Assembly (NCBI RefSeq): GCF_004403515.1
Contig: NZ_SOHH01000039.1
Coordinates: 17,339 to 81,338, forward strand
Origin: Cryobacterium fucosi
GTDB lineage: Bacteria; Actinomycetota; Actinomycetes; Actinomycetales; Microbacteriaceae
Length of the DNA: 64,000 nt
Direction of reading: 5' to 3'
Part shown: positions 9,854-17,793 of the stretch, piece after piece
Layout: each line of letters begins with the position of its first letter
Position numbering within the stretch: the stretch's first letter is position 1
Made by a program: the position numbers and the translations under genes
Notes under the pieces: model-generated
Databases searched by the model: none
The model's input: only the letters and a program-made list of their open reading frames with translations
What the model was told of the DNA's origin: nothing

Positions 9854-10771
9854 CTATTCCGTGTCGTCGATGAGTTCGCGGCGCGCCCGGGTTTCCCGCG
9901 CCCGTGCCGCGAGCAGTTCGTCGGCGGGGTAGGCGACCTCCATCAGCGTCAGACCCTGGGGCGGCATCACCTTGAACTCGCTGGTCCTGGCTCGCTCGAT
10001 CCGGAGGTCGACCAGGCGGCCGCCGGCCAGGCGACCCTCACCCACGGCGACGCAGGCGCCGACCAACGCCCGCACCATGCTGTGGCAGAAGGCGTCGGCC
10101 TGCACGGATGCGACGAGCACGCCATCCGGGTCCCGCCTCCAGTGGAACTCCTGCAGGGTGCGGATCGTGGTGGCGCCCGGCCGCGGCTTGCAATAGGTGG
10201 CGAAATCGTGGAGGCCGATCAGCGTCGCCGCGGCCTCCGCCATCCTGTCCAGATCGAGCCGGAAGCCGTGCCAGGTCGTGCGGAACCGTTGCAGCGGGTC
10301 GTGGCCGACCACGGAATCCGCGATCCGGTACTCGTAGCGACGCCACAAGGGCGAGAAGCGCGCGTCGAATCCGGGCGGGGCGATCGTGGAGGACTTGAGA
10401 ACGATCTCGGGCTGGGTGACGAGGATGCCGCTCAGTCGCCGCTGCACCATGACCGCCAGCGGCGTCGGCGGGCGCCCCTTGCCGCGGGTGACGCGCACGA
10501 GGCTGTCCGCCTGCTCGGCGTTCAGGTCGAAGTGCGCCACCTGCCCGGCCGCGTGCACACCGGCATCCGTTCTCCCGGCGACGGTGAGGACCGGGGTCGG
10601 CGGGTGGCTGTGCAGGATGCCGGCGAGGCCGGCCTCGATCTGGCCCTGCACGGTGCGCAGGCCGGGCTGGGTGGCCCACCCGGACATTCCGGTGCCGTCG
10701 TAGGCGATATCGAGCCTGATCCGGGTGGTTTCCGGCGGGAGGGTCTCGTCGGCTGCCGGGGGAAGAATCAC
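9854..10771 (-). CDS. truA: tRNA pseudouridine(38-40) synthase
   Basis: Converts U38-U40 of the tRNA anticodon arm to pseudouridine. The catalytic aspartate lies in VAGRTDAGVHAAGQVAHFD, and RRYEYRI and AFCHSMVRALVG are typical later motifs. It has 305 residues, slightly long because of an N-terminal leader and a charged C-terminal tail rich in Arg and Glu. truA normally follows rplQ directly; here a plus-strand acyltransferase lies between them, so truA starts only 46 bases from that gene's start, back to back with it. Confidence 0.95.
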   Translation of the reverse strand: MILPPAADETLPPETTRIRLDIAYDGTGMSGWATQPGLRTVQGQIEAGLAGILHSHPPTPVLTVAGRTDAGVHAAGQVAHFDLNAEQADSLVRVTRGKGRPPTPLAVMVQRRLSGILVTQPEIVLKSSTIAPPGFDARFSPLWRRYEYRIADSVVGHDPLQRFRTTWHGFRLDLDRMAEAAATLIGLHDFATYCKPRPGATTIRTLQEFHWRRDPDGVLVASVQADAFCHSMVRALVGACVAVGEGRLAGGRLVDLRIERARTSEFKVMPPQGLTLMEVAYPADELLAARARETRARRELIDDTE

Positions 10772-10817
10772 GGAGGTAAGTGTATGGGCCGCGCCGGGTT
10801 ATCGTTGAACCCGGACA

Positions 10818-12734
10818 GTGTCCGTTCTTGCTATGAATCCCCGTCGCCGCAGCCCCACAGTCGCTCGCCCGGAGTCCGTGGCTCCCGCACCGAAGCGCCT
10901 GGCCGGGCTCGACGGGCTGCGCGGCATCGCGGTCACCCTGGTCGTTGTGTACCACTTCTTCCCGGCCGCGTTGCCCGGCGGCTTTGTCGGCGTCGACGTC
11001 TTCTTCGTGATCAGCGGGTTTCTGATCACCCGCCTCCTGCTCGCCGAACACCGGCGCACGGGCAGGTTCGCCCTCGGGCGGTTCTGGCAGCGCCGGGCAT
11101 TGCGCCTCGTGCCGCCGCTGATCCCTCTGGTCCTGGTGGCGTGCACCGCCGCGTGGCTCATCGGCGGAGACGTGCTGGTCGGGCTCGGCTGGCAGGTGCT
11201 CGGCGCGGCGACCTTCGGCTACAACTGGGTGTCGATCGCGGGATCGACGAGCTACTTCGATACCGCCCAGCCCGAGCTGTTCCGCAACCTGTGGTCGCTC
11301 GCGGTGGAGGAGCAGTTCTACCTGGTCTGGCCGGTTGCGCTCCTCGCCGTGCTGCTGATTCGCAGCCCCCGGCTTCGGGTGGCCCTTGTCGGCGGCCTCG
11401 CTGTGGCCGCAGGGCTGTGGATGGGCGTCCTGTACCACCCGGGGAGCGACCCGACCCGGGTGTACTACGGCTCGGACACGCACAGCTTCGGCCTGTTCGC
11501 GGGCGCCGCACTGGCGCTCCTGCTGGCCGCCGGCGGGCGGGAGACGGAGCTCCCCCGGCTCCGGGCGGTGCTCGGCCGTTCCCGGCCGTGGCTGGGACTG
11601 GCCGCCTTCGCCGGGCTCCTCGCAGCGGCGTGGGCGCTGCCCGCCACCGGGGCGGTCACCTACCGTGGCGGACTGGTCGCGGTCGGCCTGCTCAGCGCGA
11701 TCGTCATCTGGGCCGCCGTCCGCGGCGACCGGTTCGGCCCGTCCCTGGACGTGGCGCCGCTGCGATACCTCGGCGAGCGGTCATACGGAATCTATCTCTG
11801 GCACTGGCCCGTGCTCGTGCTCGTGCGGGTGGCGTGGCCCGCGGCGGGCGGGGCGGACGGGCTGGCCGGGGCGCCGGTCGGCCTCGCCGCGGGCATCCTT
11901 GCCGGGGCGCTGACCCTGATTGCCGCCGCGACGTCGTACCGCTGGCTGGAACGACCGGTGCGGGCGTACGGCGTGCCGGCCGGCATCCGTCGACTGGAAG
12001 CCGCAGCGGCCGGCTCGATATCCCGCCGGGTGCTCCTCTCCCTGGGCGCGGTCGCCGTGCTACTCGTCGTCGGCGGAACGACCTCGGCGCTGGTCACCGC
12101 GCCTGGCGAGACCAGCGCCCAGCAGGAGATCGATCGCGGGCAGCGGGCCGTGGAGGCCGCCGCCGCCGCGGTGGCAGCCAGGCGTGCGGACGCGTCCAGT
12201 CACCGGCCGCTGCCTGGCGGCAGCATGATCACCGCGATCGGCGACTCGGTGATGCTGGCGTCCGCCCCCGAGTTGCAGAGCAGCTTCCCGGGGATCTCGA
12301 TCGATGCCGCGGTGAACCGGGGAATGCGCTCGGCCCCCGGGATTCTGGCCGCCCTGGACCAGGCCGGGACCCTGCGGTCGGTCGTCGTCGTCGGCCTCGG
12401 CACGAACGGCCCGATCGACGAGGACGAGCTCGCCGCCATCCGGAGCGTCGTCGGCCCGCATCGGCAGTTGATCATGGTCAACGCCTTCGCCGAGCGCGAC
12501 TGGACTTCCGGCGTCAACGCGGCCCTGGCCGACTTCTCCGCCCGGTATCCGCTGGTGGAGCTGGCCAACTGGCACGACGCTATCGCGCCGCGCTCCGACG
12601 TGCTGGCCGAGGACAACATCCACCCGGGCCCGACCGGCGGCCAGATCTACGCCGACACCATCTCGTCGGCGATCCAGCTCCTTGGCACCCACCCCCCACG
12701 CGGCCCGCTCGACGTCTACCGCCTCGACGAGTAG
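10818..12734 (+). CDS. Membrane O-acyltransferase (OafA/OatA type) with C-terminal SGNH domain
   Basis: A 638-residue two-domain protein. The N-terminal part (about 25-380) is an acyltransferase-3 membrane domain with some ten hydrophobic helices; it has RLAGLDGLRGIAVTLVVVYH with the key His, VDVFFVISGFLIT, and SLAVEEQFYLVWP. After one more membrane helix and a short coiled region comes an extracytoplasmic SGNH hydrolase-like domain with GDSVM (Ser nucleophile) and DNIHPGP (Asp-His). Such proteins transfer acetyl or other acyl groups to cell-wall or envelope polysaccharides. The start may be GTG at 10818 or ATG at 10833. The gene interrupts the normal rplQ-truA neighbourhood on the opposite strand. 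The substrate cannot be told. Confidence 0.88.
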   Translation: MSVLAMNPRRRSPTVARPESVAPAPKRLAGLDGLRGIAVTLVVVYHFFPAALPGGFVGVDVFFVISGFLITRLLLAEHRRTGRFALGRFWQRRALRLVPPLIPLVLVACTAAWLIGGDVLVGLGWQVLGAATFGYNWVSIAGSTSYFDTAQPELFRNLWSLAVEEQFYLVWPVALLAVLLIRSPRLRVALVGGLAVAAGLWMGVLYHPGSDPTRVYYGSDTHSFGLFAGAALALLLAAGGRETELPRLRAVLGRSRPWLGLAAFAGLLAAAWALPATGAVTYRGGLVAVGLLSAIVIWAAVRGDRFGPSLDVAPLRYLGERSYGIYLWHWPVLVLVRVAWPAAGGADGLAGAPVGLAAGILAGALTLIAAATSYRWLERPVRAYGVPAGIRRLEAAAAGSISRRVLLSLGAVAVLLVVGGTTSALVTAPGETSAQQEIDRGQRAVEAAAAAVAARRADASSHRPLPGGSMITAIGDSVMLASAPELQSSFPGISIDAAVNRGMRSAPGILAALDQAGTLRSVVVVGLGTNGPIDEDELAAIRSVVGPHRQLIMVNAFAERDWTSGVNAALADFSARYPLVELANWHDAIAPRSDVLAEDNIHPGPTGGQIYADTISSAIQLLGTHPPRGPLDVYRLDE

Positions 12735-12765
12735 CCCGCCCGCGCATGGGGCGTCCGGCATGGAA

Positions 12766-12795
12766 AAAGGGGCCCGACCGAAGTCGGACCCCTTT
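12766..12795. terminator. Rho-independent terminator of the alpha operon (rplQ)
   Basis: Thirteen-base arms AAAGGGGCCCGAC and GTCGGACCCCTTT enclose a CGAA tetraloop with one G-T mismatch. Read on the minus strand the hairpin is followed by a T run, fitting termination after rplQ. The convergent acyltransferase ends 31 bases before it, so it may work in both directions. Confidence 0.85.
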
Positions 12796-12817
12796 CGGGT
12801 AAGCGTGGGACTCGTGC

Positions 12818-13330
12818 TTACTTGGCTTCCTCGGCGTCGGCCGGGGCAGCGGCGTCGGCTTCAACGACCTCGACCGGTGCTGCGTCGGCTTCAACGACCT
12901 CGACCGGTGCTGCGTCTTCAGCGACAGGCTTCGCGGCCTTGGCGGAGGAGGACTTCTTGACCTTCGGGGTCAGCGGCTCGAGGACGAGCTCCATCTGGAC
13001 CATCGAGGCGTTGTCACCCTTGCGGAAGCCGAGCTTCGTGATGCGGGTGTAGCCGCCCTCGCGAAGGGCAACCTGCGGCGCGATCTCGGTGAAGAGCTCG
13101 TGCACGACGGTCTTGTCGCCGATGGTGGCGAGAACGCGACGACGGGCGTGCAGGTCGCCCTTCTTCGCGAACGTGATCAGTCGCTCGGCGACCGGACGCA
13201 GGCGCTTGGCACGGGTCTCGGTCGTCTTGATCGACTTGTGGGTGAACAGGGACGCGGCCAGGTTGGCGAGCATCAGGCGCTCGTGGGCCGGTCCGCCGCC
13301 GAGGCGGGCTCCCTTAGTGGGCGTAGGCAT
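12818..13330 (-). CDS. rplQ: 50S ribosomal protein L17
   Basis: L17 lies near the exit tunnel of the large subunit. The core from [25 protein letters not shown] fits the family and ends after about 120 residues ([11 protein letters not shown]). A 50-residue acidic Ala/Glu/Val tail follows, which is not part of the E. coli protein. Inside it a 30-base unit is repeated in tandem (12852-12911), giving two [10 protein letters not shown] copies. It follows rpoA after 47 bases and ends the alpha operon. Confidence 0.96.
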   Translation of the reverse strand: MPTPTKGARLGGGPAHERLMLANLAASLFTHKSIKTTETRAKRLRPVAERLITFAKKGDLHARRRVLATIGDKTVVHELFTEIAPQVALREGGYTRITKLGFRKGDNASMVQMELVLEPLTPKVKKSSSAKAAKPVAEDAAPVEVVEADAAPVEVVEADAAAPADAEEAK

Positions 13331-13377
13331 TGGTAATCTCCAGTATCAAAAGTCGAAAGTCAGTCTGAGTGACTGCT

Positions 13378-14367
13378 TTAGATGGTTTCTTCGTCGTAGC
13401 CGCTGTAGAAGTGGGCGCCGTCGAATCCGGGCACCGAGTCCTTGAGTGACAGGCCGAGCTCTACGAGCTTGTCCTTGACCTCATCCACCGACTTCTGGCC
13501 GAAGTTGCGGATGTTCATCAGCTGGGTCTCCGAGAGGGCGACCAGTTCGCTGACGTTGTTGATGCCTTCACGCTTGAGGCAGTTGTACGAACGAACCGAC
13601 AGATCGAGGTCTTCGATCGGAATCGACAGTTCGGTCGACAGCACGGCGTCGACCGGCGCGGGGCCGATTTCGATGCCCTCAGCGGCGGTGTTCAGTTCGC
13701 GGGCCAGACCGAACAGCTCGGTCAGCGTGCGACCGGCGGATGCGATGGCGTCGCGAGGCGAAATCGCCGACTTGGTCTCCACGTCAACGACGAGGCGGTC
13801 GAAGTCGGTGCGCTCACCGGCACGAGTTGCCTCGACGCGGTAGGTCACCTTGAGCACGGGCGAGTAGATCGAGTCGACCGGGATCTGGCCGGCTTCCGAG
13901 TACTCGTTGCGGTTCTGGGTGGCCGACACATAGCCACGGCCACGCTCGATGGTCAGTTCGAGTTCGAACTTCGCCTTGTCGTTCAACGTGGCGATGACGA
14001 GCTCGGGGTTGTGAACCTCGACCCCGGCCGGAGCCGAGATGTCAGCGGCGGTGACCTGGCCGGCACCCTGCTTGCGCAGGTACGCGGTGATCGGCTCGTC
14101 GTGCTCGCTGGAGATGACGAGACCCTTGATGTTCAGGATGATCTCGGTGACATCTTCCTTGACACCGGGAACGGTGCTGAACTCGTGCAGCACACCGTCG
14201 ATCCGGATGCTGGTGACAGCGGCTCCGGGGATCGAGGACAGCAGGGTGCGGCGCATCGAGTTGCCGAGGGTGTAACCGAAACCAGGCTCAAGAGGTTCGA
14301 TGACGAACCTGGATCGGAACTCCGAAATGTTCTCTTCGGTGAGCGTGGGGCGCTGTGCGATAAGCAC
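13378..14367 (-). CDS. rpoA: DNA-directed RNA polymerase subunit alpha
   Basis: Assembles the polymerase core through its N-terminal domain (about 1-230: [21 protein letters not shown] start, [19 protein letters not shown]) and binds UP elements and activators through its C-terminal domain (about 250-310: [20 protein letters not shown]). Length 329 is normal for the phylum. rpsD, often between rpsK and rpoA, is absent; instead a repeat array fills the gap. rplQ follows. Confidence 0.98.
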   Translation of the reverse strand: MLIAQRPTLTEENISEFRSRFVIEPLEPGFGYTLGNSMRRTLLSSIPGAAVTSIRIDGVLHEFSTVPGVKEDVTEIILNIKGLVISSEHDEPITAYLRKQGAGQVTAADISAPAGVEVHNPELVIATLNDKAKFELELTIERGRGYVSATQNRNEYSEAGQIPVDSIYSPVLKVTYRVEATRAGERTDFDRLVVDVETKSAISPRDAIASAGRTLTELFGLARELNTAAEGIEIGPAPVDAVLSTELSIPIEDLDLSVRSYNCLKREGINNVSELVALSETQLMNIRNFGQKSVDEVKDKLVELGLSLKDSVPGFDGAHFYSGYDEETI

Positions 14368-14430
14368 TATTGATTCCTTTCGGCTAAGTGTCCGCTATAT
14401 GACACTTGCGTGGCGAGGTGTTGAGGGTGT

Positions 14431-14577
14431 GTCTCGACAGGCTCGACTACCGAGTCTGTCGCTGCCGAACGTGACGGAGATCGAGCCTGTCGAGCGGAGA
14501 TCGAGCCTGTCGAGCGGAGATCGAGCCTGTCGAGCGGAGATCGAGCCTGTCGAGATCTCGACAAGCTCGATCACCGC
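14431..14577. repeat. Tandem repeat array between rpsK and rpoA
   Basis: A first GTCTCGACAGGCTCGAC copy is followed by three exact 20-base units GATCGAGCCTGTCGAGCGGA (14479-14538) and then two units face to face: GATCGAGCCTGTCGAGATC and the inverted GATCTCGACAAGCTCGATC with trailing ACCG. The last two can pair as a hairpin. The array ends 8 bases from the rpsK stop and lies within the alpha operon transcript, in the place where rpsD is found in many actinobacteria. Confidence 0.85.
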
Positions 14578-14584
14578 GAGGAAG

Positions 14585-14983
14585 TTAGACGCGGCGACGC
14601 TTGGGCGGACGGCATCCGTTGTGAGCCTGAGGCGTGACGTCGTTGATCGAGCCCACCTCGAGGCCGGCGGCCTGAAGCGAACGGATCGCCGTCTCGCGTC
14701 CGGAGCCGGGGCCCTTGACGAAGACGTCTACCTTCTTCATGCCGTGCTCCTGCGCCTGGCGGGCGGCCGACTCGGCTGCCAGCTGTGCGGCGAACGGGGT
14801 CGACTTGCGCGAACCCTTGAAGCCAACTCCACCTGAGGACGCCCAGCTGATGACCGCACCGGTGGTGTCAGTGATCGAGACGATGGTGTTGTTGAACGTG
14901 CTCTTGATGTGGGCCTGGCCCACAGCGATGTTCTTCTTTTCTTTCTTGCGCGGCTTCCGAACGGCCGACTTTGGTGCTGCCAT
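14585..14983 (-). CDS. rpsK: 30S ribosomal protein S11
   Basis: Forms part of the mRNA exit site (platform) of the small subunit. The 132-residue protein shows [20 protein letters not shown], the [16 protein letters not shown] motif and the canonical end [11 protein letters not shown]. The N-terminus starts [18 protein letters not shown] with a good Shine-Dalgarno (AGGAGAAA) ahead. It follows rpsM after 44 bases. Confidence 0.98.
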   Translation of the reverse strand: MAAPKSAVRKPRKKEKKNIAVGQAHIKSTFNNTIVSITDTTGAVISWASSGGVGFKGSRKSTPFAAQLAAESAARQAQEHGMKKVDVFVKGPGSGRETAIRSLQAAGLEVGSINDVTPQAHNGCRPPKRRRV

Positions 14984-15027
14984 GAATTTCTCCTGAATCC
15001 TGAGGGCGAGACGGGCCGGGCCGAGGC

Positions 15028-15402
15028 CTAGCGCGCCTTCTTCTTGCCGGCTACGGTGCGCTTCGGGCCCTTGCGGGTGCGAGCGTTGGTCTTGGTGCGC
15101 TGGCCGCGAACGGGCAGGCCCTTGCGGTGGCGGATGCCCTCGTAGCTGCCGATCTCGACCTTGCGGCGGATGTCAGCGGCAACCTCACGGCGGAGGTCAC
15201 CCTCAACCTTGAAGGTTCCTTCGATGTAGTCACGGAGGGCGACGAGCTGGTCGTCACTCAAATCCTTGACTCGGATGTTTCCATCGATTTCAGTGTCGGC
15301 GAGGGTCTTGAGTGCCCTCGTACGGCCAACACCAAAGATGTAAGTCAGTGCAACTTCCACGCGCTTATCGCGAGGAATATCAACGCCGGCTAGACGTGCC
15401 AT
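15028..15402 (-). CDS. rpsM: 30S ribosomal protein S13
   Basis: Located in the head of the small subunit, contacting the P-site tRNA and bridging to the 50S subunit. The start [21 protein letters not shown] and the end [15 protein letters not shown] fit the family; [20 protein letters not shown] is the signature. The length of 124 residues is normal. A strong Shine-Dalgarno (AGGAGAAG) lies before the ATG. It is separated from rpmJ by about 215 bases that contain a tandem repeat. Confidence 0.98.
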   Translation of the reverse strand: MARLAGVDIPRDKRVEVALTYIFGVGRTRALKTLADTEIDGNIRVKDLSDDQLVALRDYIEGTFKVEGDLRREVAADIRRKVEIGSYEGIRHRKGLPVRGQRTKTNARTRKGPKRTVAGKKKAR

Positions 15403-15513
15403 TGTGGCTTCTCCTGTATATGAGTGGAGGTCTGTAGCAGTGCCTGTTCATCGGCCTCCAACCGATGGTGTCGCCCCGGAGGGTTCCCGGCATTGCTATT
15501 TACTGTTGAGTTG

Positions 15514-15619
15514 TGTCTCGACAGGCTCGACATCCGAGACGGGGCTCGAGCACCACTGCGGTGATCGAGCACCACTGCGGTGATCGAGCACCACTGCGGT
15601 GATCGAGCTTGCCGAGATC
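15514..15619. repeat. 19-bp tandem repeat between rpmJ and rpsM
   Basis: A GTCTCGACAGGCTCGAC copy of the dispersed family is followed by three 19-base units of the form GATCGAGCACCACTGCGGT (the first slightly changed, starting 15544, 15563 and 15582) and a final GATCGAGCTTGCCGAGATC (15601-15619). The last unit covers two bases of the rpmJ stop codon, so the repeat reaches into the gene end. Confidence 0.85.
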
Positions 15620-15731
15620 AGCCCTGACGCTGCTTGTGACGCGGGTTCTCGCAGATGACCATCACGTTGCCATTACGGCGGATGACCTTGCACTTGTCGC
15701 AGATCTTCTTGACGCTGGGCTTGACCTTCAT
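15618..15731 (-). CDS. rpmJ: 50S ribosomal protein L36
   Basis: A 37-residue protein, too short for most gene finders but unmistakable: [20 protein letters not shown] at the start and NPRHKQRQG at the end. The four metal ligands of the zinc-binding (C+) form are present: the CDKC pair, the Cys of VICENP and the His of RHKQ. It lies between infA (66 bases) and rpsM, the usual actinobacterial order. The stop codon overlaps the last repeat unit of the array that follows it. Confidence 0.97.
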   Translation of the reverse strand: MKVKPSVKKICDKCKVIRRNGNVMVICENPRHKQRQG

Positions 15732-15797
15732 TGTGTGTCCTTGTATTCGCTGTCTTCGTACCCCAGGAACGCCTCGGGCCGTTACTTACAGCAATGC

Positions 15798-16019
15798 TTA
15801 CTTGTAGCGGTAGACGATCCGGCCGCGAGTCAGGTCGTACGGGCTCAGCTCCACGATCACGCGGTCCTCAGGAAGGATGCGGATGTAGTGCTGACGCATC
15901 TTGCCCGAAATGTGGGCAAGAACCTTGTGGCCGTTGGTCAGCTCAACACGAAACATCGCGTTGGGAAGAGCTTCGACTACTGCGCCCTCGATTTCGATGA
16001 CACCGTCTTTTTTTGCCAT
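15798..16019 (-). CDS. infA: Translation initiation factor IF-1
   Basis: The S1-like OB-fold protein that blocks the A-site during initiation. The 73-residue sequence [20 protein letters not shown] to RGRIVYRYK matches the family end to end. It is the first gene of the alpha operon here. In related genomes map usually lies directly upstream; here the mannitol locus separates them, and infA has its own candidate promoter. Confidence 0.98.
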   Translation of the reverse strand: MAKKDGVIEIEGAVVEALPNAMFRVELTNGHKVLAHISGKMRQHYIRILPEDRVIVELSPYDLTRGRIVYRYK

Positions 16020-16111
16020 AACTCACTATCGCTAGGGTATTGATTGCTGGTCGTGCGTGGATTGTGGCGCCTTGACACGCCGAAAGCGACGGCATCAGAC
16101 ACCAAGGATTT

Positions 16112-16141
16112 ACTCTATGGTATGAAGTTGCGATTTGCCAA
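16112..16141 (-). promoter_or_regulatory. Candidate promoter for infA and the alpha operon
   Basis: On the minus strand TTGGCA (-35) and TAGAGT (-10) are spaced by 18 bases, giving a start about 85-90 bases before the infA ATG. The region between mtlD and infA is 185 bases and has no other strong candidate. Its presence fits infA being cut off from map and secY. Confidence 0.5.
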
Positions 16142-16204
16142 TTCACGCCTATAATCCTCGGAGTTCCGACGCCGTCGCCGGGATTGTGCACTACAGCCTG
16201 TGTC

Positions 16205-17356
16205 TTACAGCCGGTCCTGGGCCGCGCTGACGACCTGCACCACGTCGGCGAAGAGCGGATGCGCGGGGTCGAGACCGCAGACCTGCCCGGCGAACGCCTC
16301 CGGGGTCTCGGAGCGCAGCATCCGTTGCAGTTCGACGCTCTGTTCGTCGTCGGGCACGTCGAACCGCAGGGCGGCGCCGATCGCCACGAGCAGAGCCGTC
16401 GGGCGCGTGCCGTGCTCGGCGATCTCCGCCGCCGGCCCGATGAACCGTTCGTAGCGGCTGAGCTTGCGCATCGGCTGGCGCCCCACCCGCCGGGCCGTGT
16501 CCGGCAGTGCGGGGTTGGCGAAGCGCACCAGGATCTTCTCCCGGTAGGCACGCTGCGCCGCCTCGTCGAGGCCATGCTTGGCCACGAGCAGAGCGGAGGT
16601 CTCCTCGAGCACGCGGCGGGCCCCCTCCCGGACCTCCGGCACCGCGAGGGCGTCGGAGATCCGGGAAACTCCCGCCAACGAGCCGAGGTAGGCCACCGTG
16701 GCGTGTCCGGTGTTCACGGTGAACAGCTTGCGCTCGATGTAGGGCGCAAGGTTGTCGACGAAGGTCGCACCGGGGATGACCGGCGCGGAGTCGCCGAAGG
16801 CGCCGCGCTCGATCACCCACTCGTAGAAGGCCTCGACGGTGACGTCGATGCCCGAGCCGGCCGCCTGGCCGGGCACGATTCGGTCGACCGCGGTGTTGGC
16901 GAAGGCGGCCTTCCGGGCGAGGGACTCCCGTTCCTCGGCGGACACGTCCTTCCAGACGTGCCCGGCGAGCACGTCGGTGGCGTTGATCGCGTTCTCGCAG
17001 GCCATCACGGCGAGCGGCGCGAGCCCCGCCGCCCTCCGTTTCAGGCCGGCGAGGATCACCGGCGCCACGAACGGGAGCACCGTCGGCCCGACAGCGGTCG
17101 TGACGATGTCGGCCGTCGCGATTTCTTCGATCAGCCTCTCTTCCTCGGCGCGGCTGTTGATGGCGCGGAAGTCGTCGACCACGCGGTCGGTCGACGTCTC
17201 CCCTGCCTCGTGGACGGTGTAGCTCGTGGCGGCCTGCAAGGCCTCGATCAGGGAAGCATCCACATCGGCGAAGACAACCTCGTATCCGGCATCGTGGAGA
17301 AGGAGACCGACGAATCCGCGGCCGATGCTGCCTGCGCCGAAGTGGATGGCTTTCAT
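16205..17356 (-). CDS. mtlD: Mannitol-1-phosphate 5-dehydrogenase
   Basis: Oxidises mannitol 1-phosphate, the product of the PTS uptake encoded upstream, to fructose 6-phosphate with NAD+. The dinucleotide-binding loop HFGAGSIGRGFVG is at the N-terminus, and the later NTGHATVAYLG segment and C-terminal helical domain fit the polyol-specific long-chain dehydrogenase family. Length 383 residues is typical. Its ATG overlaps the EIIA stop by 4 bases. It is the last gene of the mannitol operon. Confidence 0.96.
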   Translation of the reverse strand: MKAIHFGAGSIGRGFVGLLLHDAGYEVVFADVDASLIEALQAATSYTVHEAGETSTDRVVDDFRAINSRAEEERLIEEIATADIVTTAVGPTVLPFVAPVILAGLKRRAAGLAPLAVMACENAINATDVLAGHVWKDVSAEERESLARKAAFANTAVDRIVPGQAAGSGIDVTVEAFYEWVIERGAFGDSAPVIPGATFVDNLAPYIERKLFTVNTGHATVAYLGSLAGVSRISDALAVPEVREGARRVLEETSALLVAKHGLDEAAQRAYREKILVRFANPALPDTARRVGRQPMRKLSRYERFIGPAAEIAEHGTRPTALLVAIGAALRFDVPDDEQSVELQRMLRSETPEAFAGQVCGLDPAHPLFADVVQVVSAAQDRL

Positions 17357-17793
17357 TCTGCGTTGACCTCCTCGAGGAGCGTGAAGATGTCCTCGGCCGT
17401 TGCCGCATCGATCAGTTTCTGCACCTCGTCCTCGTCGGAGAAGACGACGGCGATTTTCGAGAGGATCCCGAGGTGCTCATTGTTGAGGCCGGCGATGCCG
17501 ACGGCGAACCGCACGGGCTGCCCGTCCCAATCGATCGGGTCGGGATAGCGCACCAGCGACAGGGATGACCGGATGATCGATTCCTTGGCCTCGTTCGTGC
17601 CGTGCGGGATGGCGAGGAAGTTGCCCATGTAGGTCGACACGCTCGCCTCCCGGTCGAACATCGAGTCGACGTAGGCGCTCGTCACGGCGCCGGCCGCCAC
17701 GAGCAGGGTGCCAGCCTCGCGGATCGCCTCCTGCTTCGTGGTGGCCGTGCCGGCGGCCACCACGTTCCCGCGTTCCAGGATGTTCTGAGTCAT
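17353..17793 (-). CDS. mtlF: PTS mannitol-specific enzyme IIA
   Basis: The soluble phosphocarrier that takes the phosphoryl group from HPr and hands it to the IIB domain of MtlA. The 146-residue protein has the phosphorylation His at residue 64 in NFLAIPHGTNEAK, the hallmark of the mannitol/fructose IIA family. The start at 17793 (MTQNILERGNVV) matches relatives; the frame is open further upstream but that part is the shadow of mtlA. It overlaps mtlA by 4 bases and mtlD by 4 bases, so all three are translationally coupled. Confidence 0.95.
   Translation of the reverse strand: MTQNILERGNVVAAGTATTKQEAIREAGTLLVAAGAVTSAYVDSMFDREASVSTYMGNFLAIPHGTNEAKESIIRSSLSLVRYPDPIDWDGQPVRFAVGIAGLNNEHLGILSKIAVVFSDEDEVQKLIDAATAEDIFTLLEEVNAE

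Noticed and set aside
9641..12802. A 1053-codon plus-strand frame across rplM, truA and the acyltransferase
   Set aside because: Its sequence is Arg/Gly/Pro-rich without domains and is out of frame with three clear genes.
14431..15619. Possible CRISPR array in the alpha operon
   Set aside because: Units are direct tandems of 19-20 bases without spacers, and no cas gene is near.
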